Source: an uncultured Porphyromonas sp. (GTDB taxonomy: Bacteria > Bacteroidota > Bacteroidia > Bacteroidales > Porphyromonadaceae). From it: DNA of 7,407 nt. Shown piece after piece: positions 6,548-7,407 of the stretch (positions are counted from its first letter, which is position 1; each line of letters begins with the position of its first letter). A program made the translations under genes and the position numbers. Under the pieces are notes generated by a model. The model saw nothing but the letters and a program-made list of their open reading frames with translations, ran no database searches and was not told the origin of the DNA. Where the stretch lies: contig CAMXXM010000064.1 in the NCBI GenBank assembly GCA_947253195.1, forward strand, positions 1-7,407. Direction: 5' to 3'.

Positions 6548-7021
6548 ATGATAGCAGGAGTACATAAGATAGGTCTGGCCAGTGACCACGCCGGATACTA
6601 CATCAAGATAGCGGTGAGGGACTTCCTCGCAAAGTGGGCTCCCGAGGTGGAGCTGATCGACTACGGGACGGACAGCGGGTCTGCCGGCTGCGACTATCCC
6701 GACTTTGCCCACAGGCTGGGCGATGCTCTCGACAGGGGCGAGGTGGATATGGGCGTCGGCGTCTGCGGCTCCGGTGAGGGGATCCAGATGGCGCTCAATA
6801 AGCACCGGTCCGTCCGTGCGGGACTTGCCTGGATGCCGGAGATCGCATCGCTGATCCGGCAGCATAATAACGCCAATGTGCTGGTGCTGCCTGGGCGCTT
6901 CGTGCCGGTGCAGGAGGCGCAGGAGATGGCTGAGATATTCTTCAGCACCGACTTCGAGGGCGGGCGCCATGAGCGTCGGGTCCGAAAGATAGCGATAGAC
7001 TATGGAGAGACTCTATCCTGA
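6548..7021 (+). CDS. rpiB: ribose-5-phosphate isomerase B
   Basis: The 157-residue product belongs to the RpiB/LacAB family and interconverts ribose 5-phosphate and ribulose 5-phosphate in the cytoplasm. Family marks are ASDHAGYYIK (11-20) in the first strand and helix, DYPDFAHRLGDAL (49-61), the anion-hole loop GVCGSGEGIQMALNKH (71-86) with the catalytic base Cys73, QHNNANVLVLPGRF (105-118) with His106, and FEGGRHERRVRKI near the C-terminus. The Cys73-His106 spacing of 33 equals that of Cys66-His99 in E. coli RpiB. The Trp95 and LPGRF forms look like the Bacteroidota type rather than LacA/B. It begins three bases after the transketolase stop, so the two enzymes, which share pentose phosphates, should be made together. 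There is no separate promoter or clear ribosome binding site. Its last 20 bases overlap the next gene. It might also accept allose 6-phosphate, as some family members do. Confidence 0.95.
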   Translation: MIAGVHKIGLASDHAGYYIKIAVRDFLAKWAPEVELIDYGTDSGSAGCDYPDFAHRLGDALDRGEVDMGVGVCGSGEGIQMALNKHRSVRAGLAWMPEIASLIRQHNNANVLVLPGRFVPVQEAQEMAEIFFSTDFEGGRHERRVRKIAIDYGETLS

Positions 7022-7376
7022 CTTTGAGCATCGGGATGCGGATACCCTTGTCGCCCGGGTGCGAGAAGATCTGGCGACCTATCGTGAGGAGCTGGAGGAG
7101 ATCCGCTCCGTGCCGATAGAGTCTGCCACCTTTGGCAATACCGTGCTGGCTCTTGAGCAGGCAGGTAGGGCACTGGACGTATCGTCTGCCACCTTTTACA
7201 ACCTCCTCAGCTGCGATGCGGACGATCGCCTCCTGGAGCTGTCGGAGGAGCTCACGGAGGAGCTGACCGATGTCGCCAACGAGATCTCTCTCGATCCCGA
7301 CATTGCCGCCAAGGTGAAGAAGATCTACGAGGCACCACAGGAGGCGCTCTCGCGGATCGACAAGCGGCTCCTCCTC
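7002..7376 (+). CDS. M3-family oligopeptidase (Dcp/oligopeptidase A type), N-terminal fragment
   Basis: ATG 7002-7004 opens a frame of 125 genuine codons before the sequence turns into adapter. An in-frame TAG lies at 6996-6998 and no other Met occurs in the visible part, so the start is well fixed. The product begins MERLYPDFEHRDADTL and has ATFGNTVLALEQAGRALDV (42-60), TFYNLLSC (64-71), ELTDVANEISLDPDIAAKV (87-105) and KKIYE (106-110). This is the helical N-terminal pattern of M3 metallopeptidases (TFxNTxxALE, FxNL, LNPxLxxxVKxLYE). The zinc-binding HEXXH would lie several hundred residues further on and is not seen, so peptidyl-dipeptidase and oligopeptidase A cannot be told apart. These enzymes degrade short peptides in the cytoplasm or periplasm; no signal peptide is visible here. 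The start overlaps the rpiB end by 20 bases in a different frame, suggesting translational coupling. Past 7376 the apparent residues SLIHISEPT come from adapter, not from the gene. Confidence 0.85.
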
Positions 7377-7407
7377 CTGTCTCTTATACACATCTCCGAG
7401 CCCACGA
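7377..7407. other. sequencing adapter remnant (Tn5 mosaic end plus Nextera adapter)
   Basis: Bases 7377-7395 are CTGTCTCTTATACACATCT, the 19-bp Tn5 mosaic end used in tagmentation libraries. They are followed directly by CCGAGCCCACGA (7396-7407), the start of the Nextera read-2-side adapter. Together they are 31 bases of the known 34-base adapter. This is library-preparation sequence left at a contig end, not a genomic transposon. Confidence 0.97.

Noticed and set aside
6942..7391. Minus-strand open frame of 149 codons beginning MYKRQ
   Set aside because: It starts inside the adapter sequence and runs antisense to the M3 peptidase and the rpiB end. MYKRQ is adapter-derived and the rest shows no family features.
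7377..7395. Genomic Tn5-family transposon end
   Set aside because: The mosaic end is the engineered 19-mer and is followed by synthetic adapter sequence at the contig end, so it is library-derived.

Overview
The window reads as ordinary chromosomal DNA from a member of the Bacteroidota, most likely a fairly GC-rich Bacteroidales species (Porphyromonas- or Alistipes-like; the genus is inferred, not shown). Three things point there: promoter elements that fit the Bacteroidota -7 consensus TAnnTTTG (TATATTTG before transketolase, TACCTTTG before metG), the lack of clear Shine-Dalgarno sequences before well-defined starts, and Bacteroidota-style variants of MnmA, MetRS, RpiB and transketolase. 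I see no prophage, CRISPR array, transposase, toxin-antitoxin or defence gene, and no RNA gene.

Layout. A divergent intergenic region (4248-4507) splits two gene sets. To the left, on the minus strand, the order of transcription is metG (methionyl-tRNA synthetase, 4247-2175), mnmA (tRNA U34 2-thiolase, 2172-1057, two bases after metG), a small lipoprotein of unknown function (984-385, with its own AT-rich leader), and the first 101 codons of a ROK-family sugar kinase (303-1, cut by the window edge). To the right, on the plus strand, are transketolase (4508-6544), rpiB (6548-7021, three bases later), and the N-terminal 125 codons of an M3-family oligopeptidase (from 7002, overlapping rpiB by 20 bases).

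How the genes work together. metG and mnmA both act on tRNA: one charges it with methionine, the other thiolates wobble U34. Transketolase and ribose-5-phosphate isomerase B act one after the other in the non-oxidative pentose phosphate pathway. The M3 peptidase is translationally linked to them by position but has no obvious metabolic tie.

Technical warning. The last 31 bases (7377-7407) are not genomic. They match the Tn5 mosaic end plus the Nextera/Illumina read-2-side adapter, so the contig really ends at about 7376 and the M3 reading frame past that point is artefact. The most interesting genuine signal is a 13-base element (ACCCATATAATAT) found exactly, in the same orientation and just upstream of the start codon, before both metG and the lipoprotein. 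I did not find an undescribed multi-gene system here.
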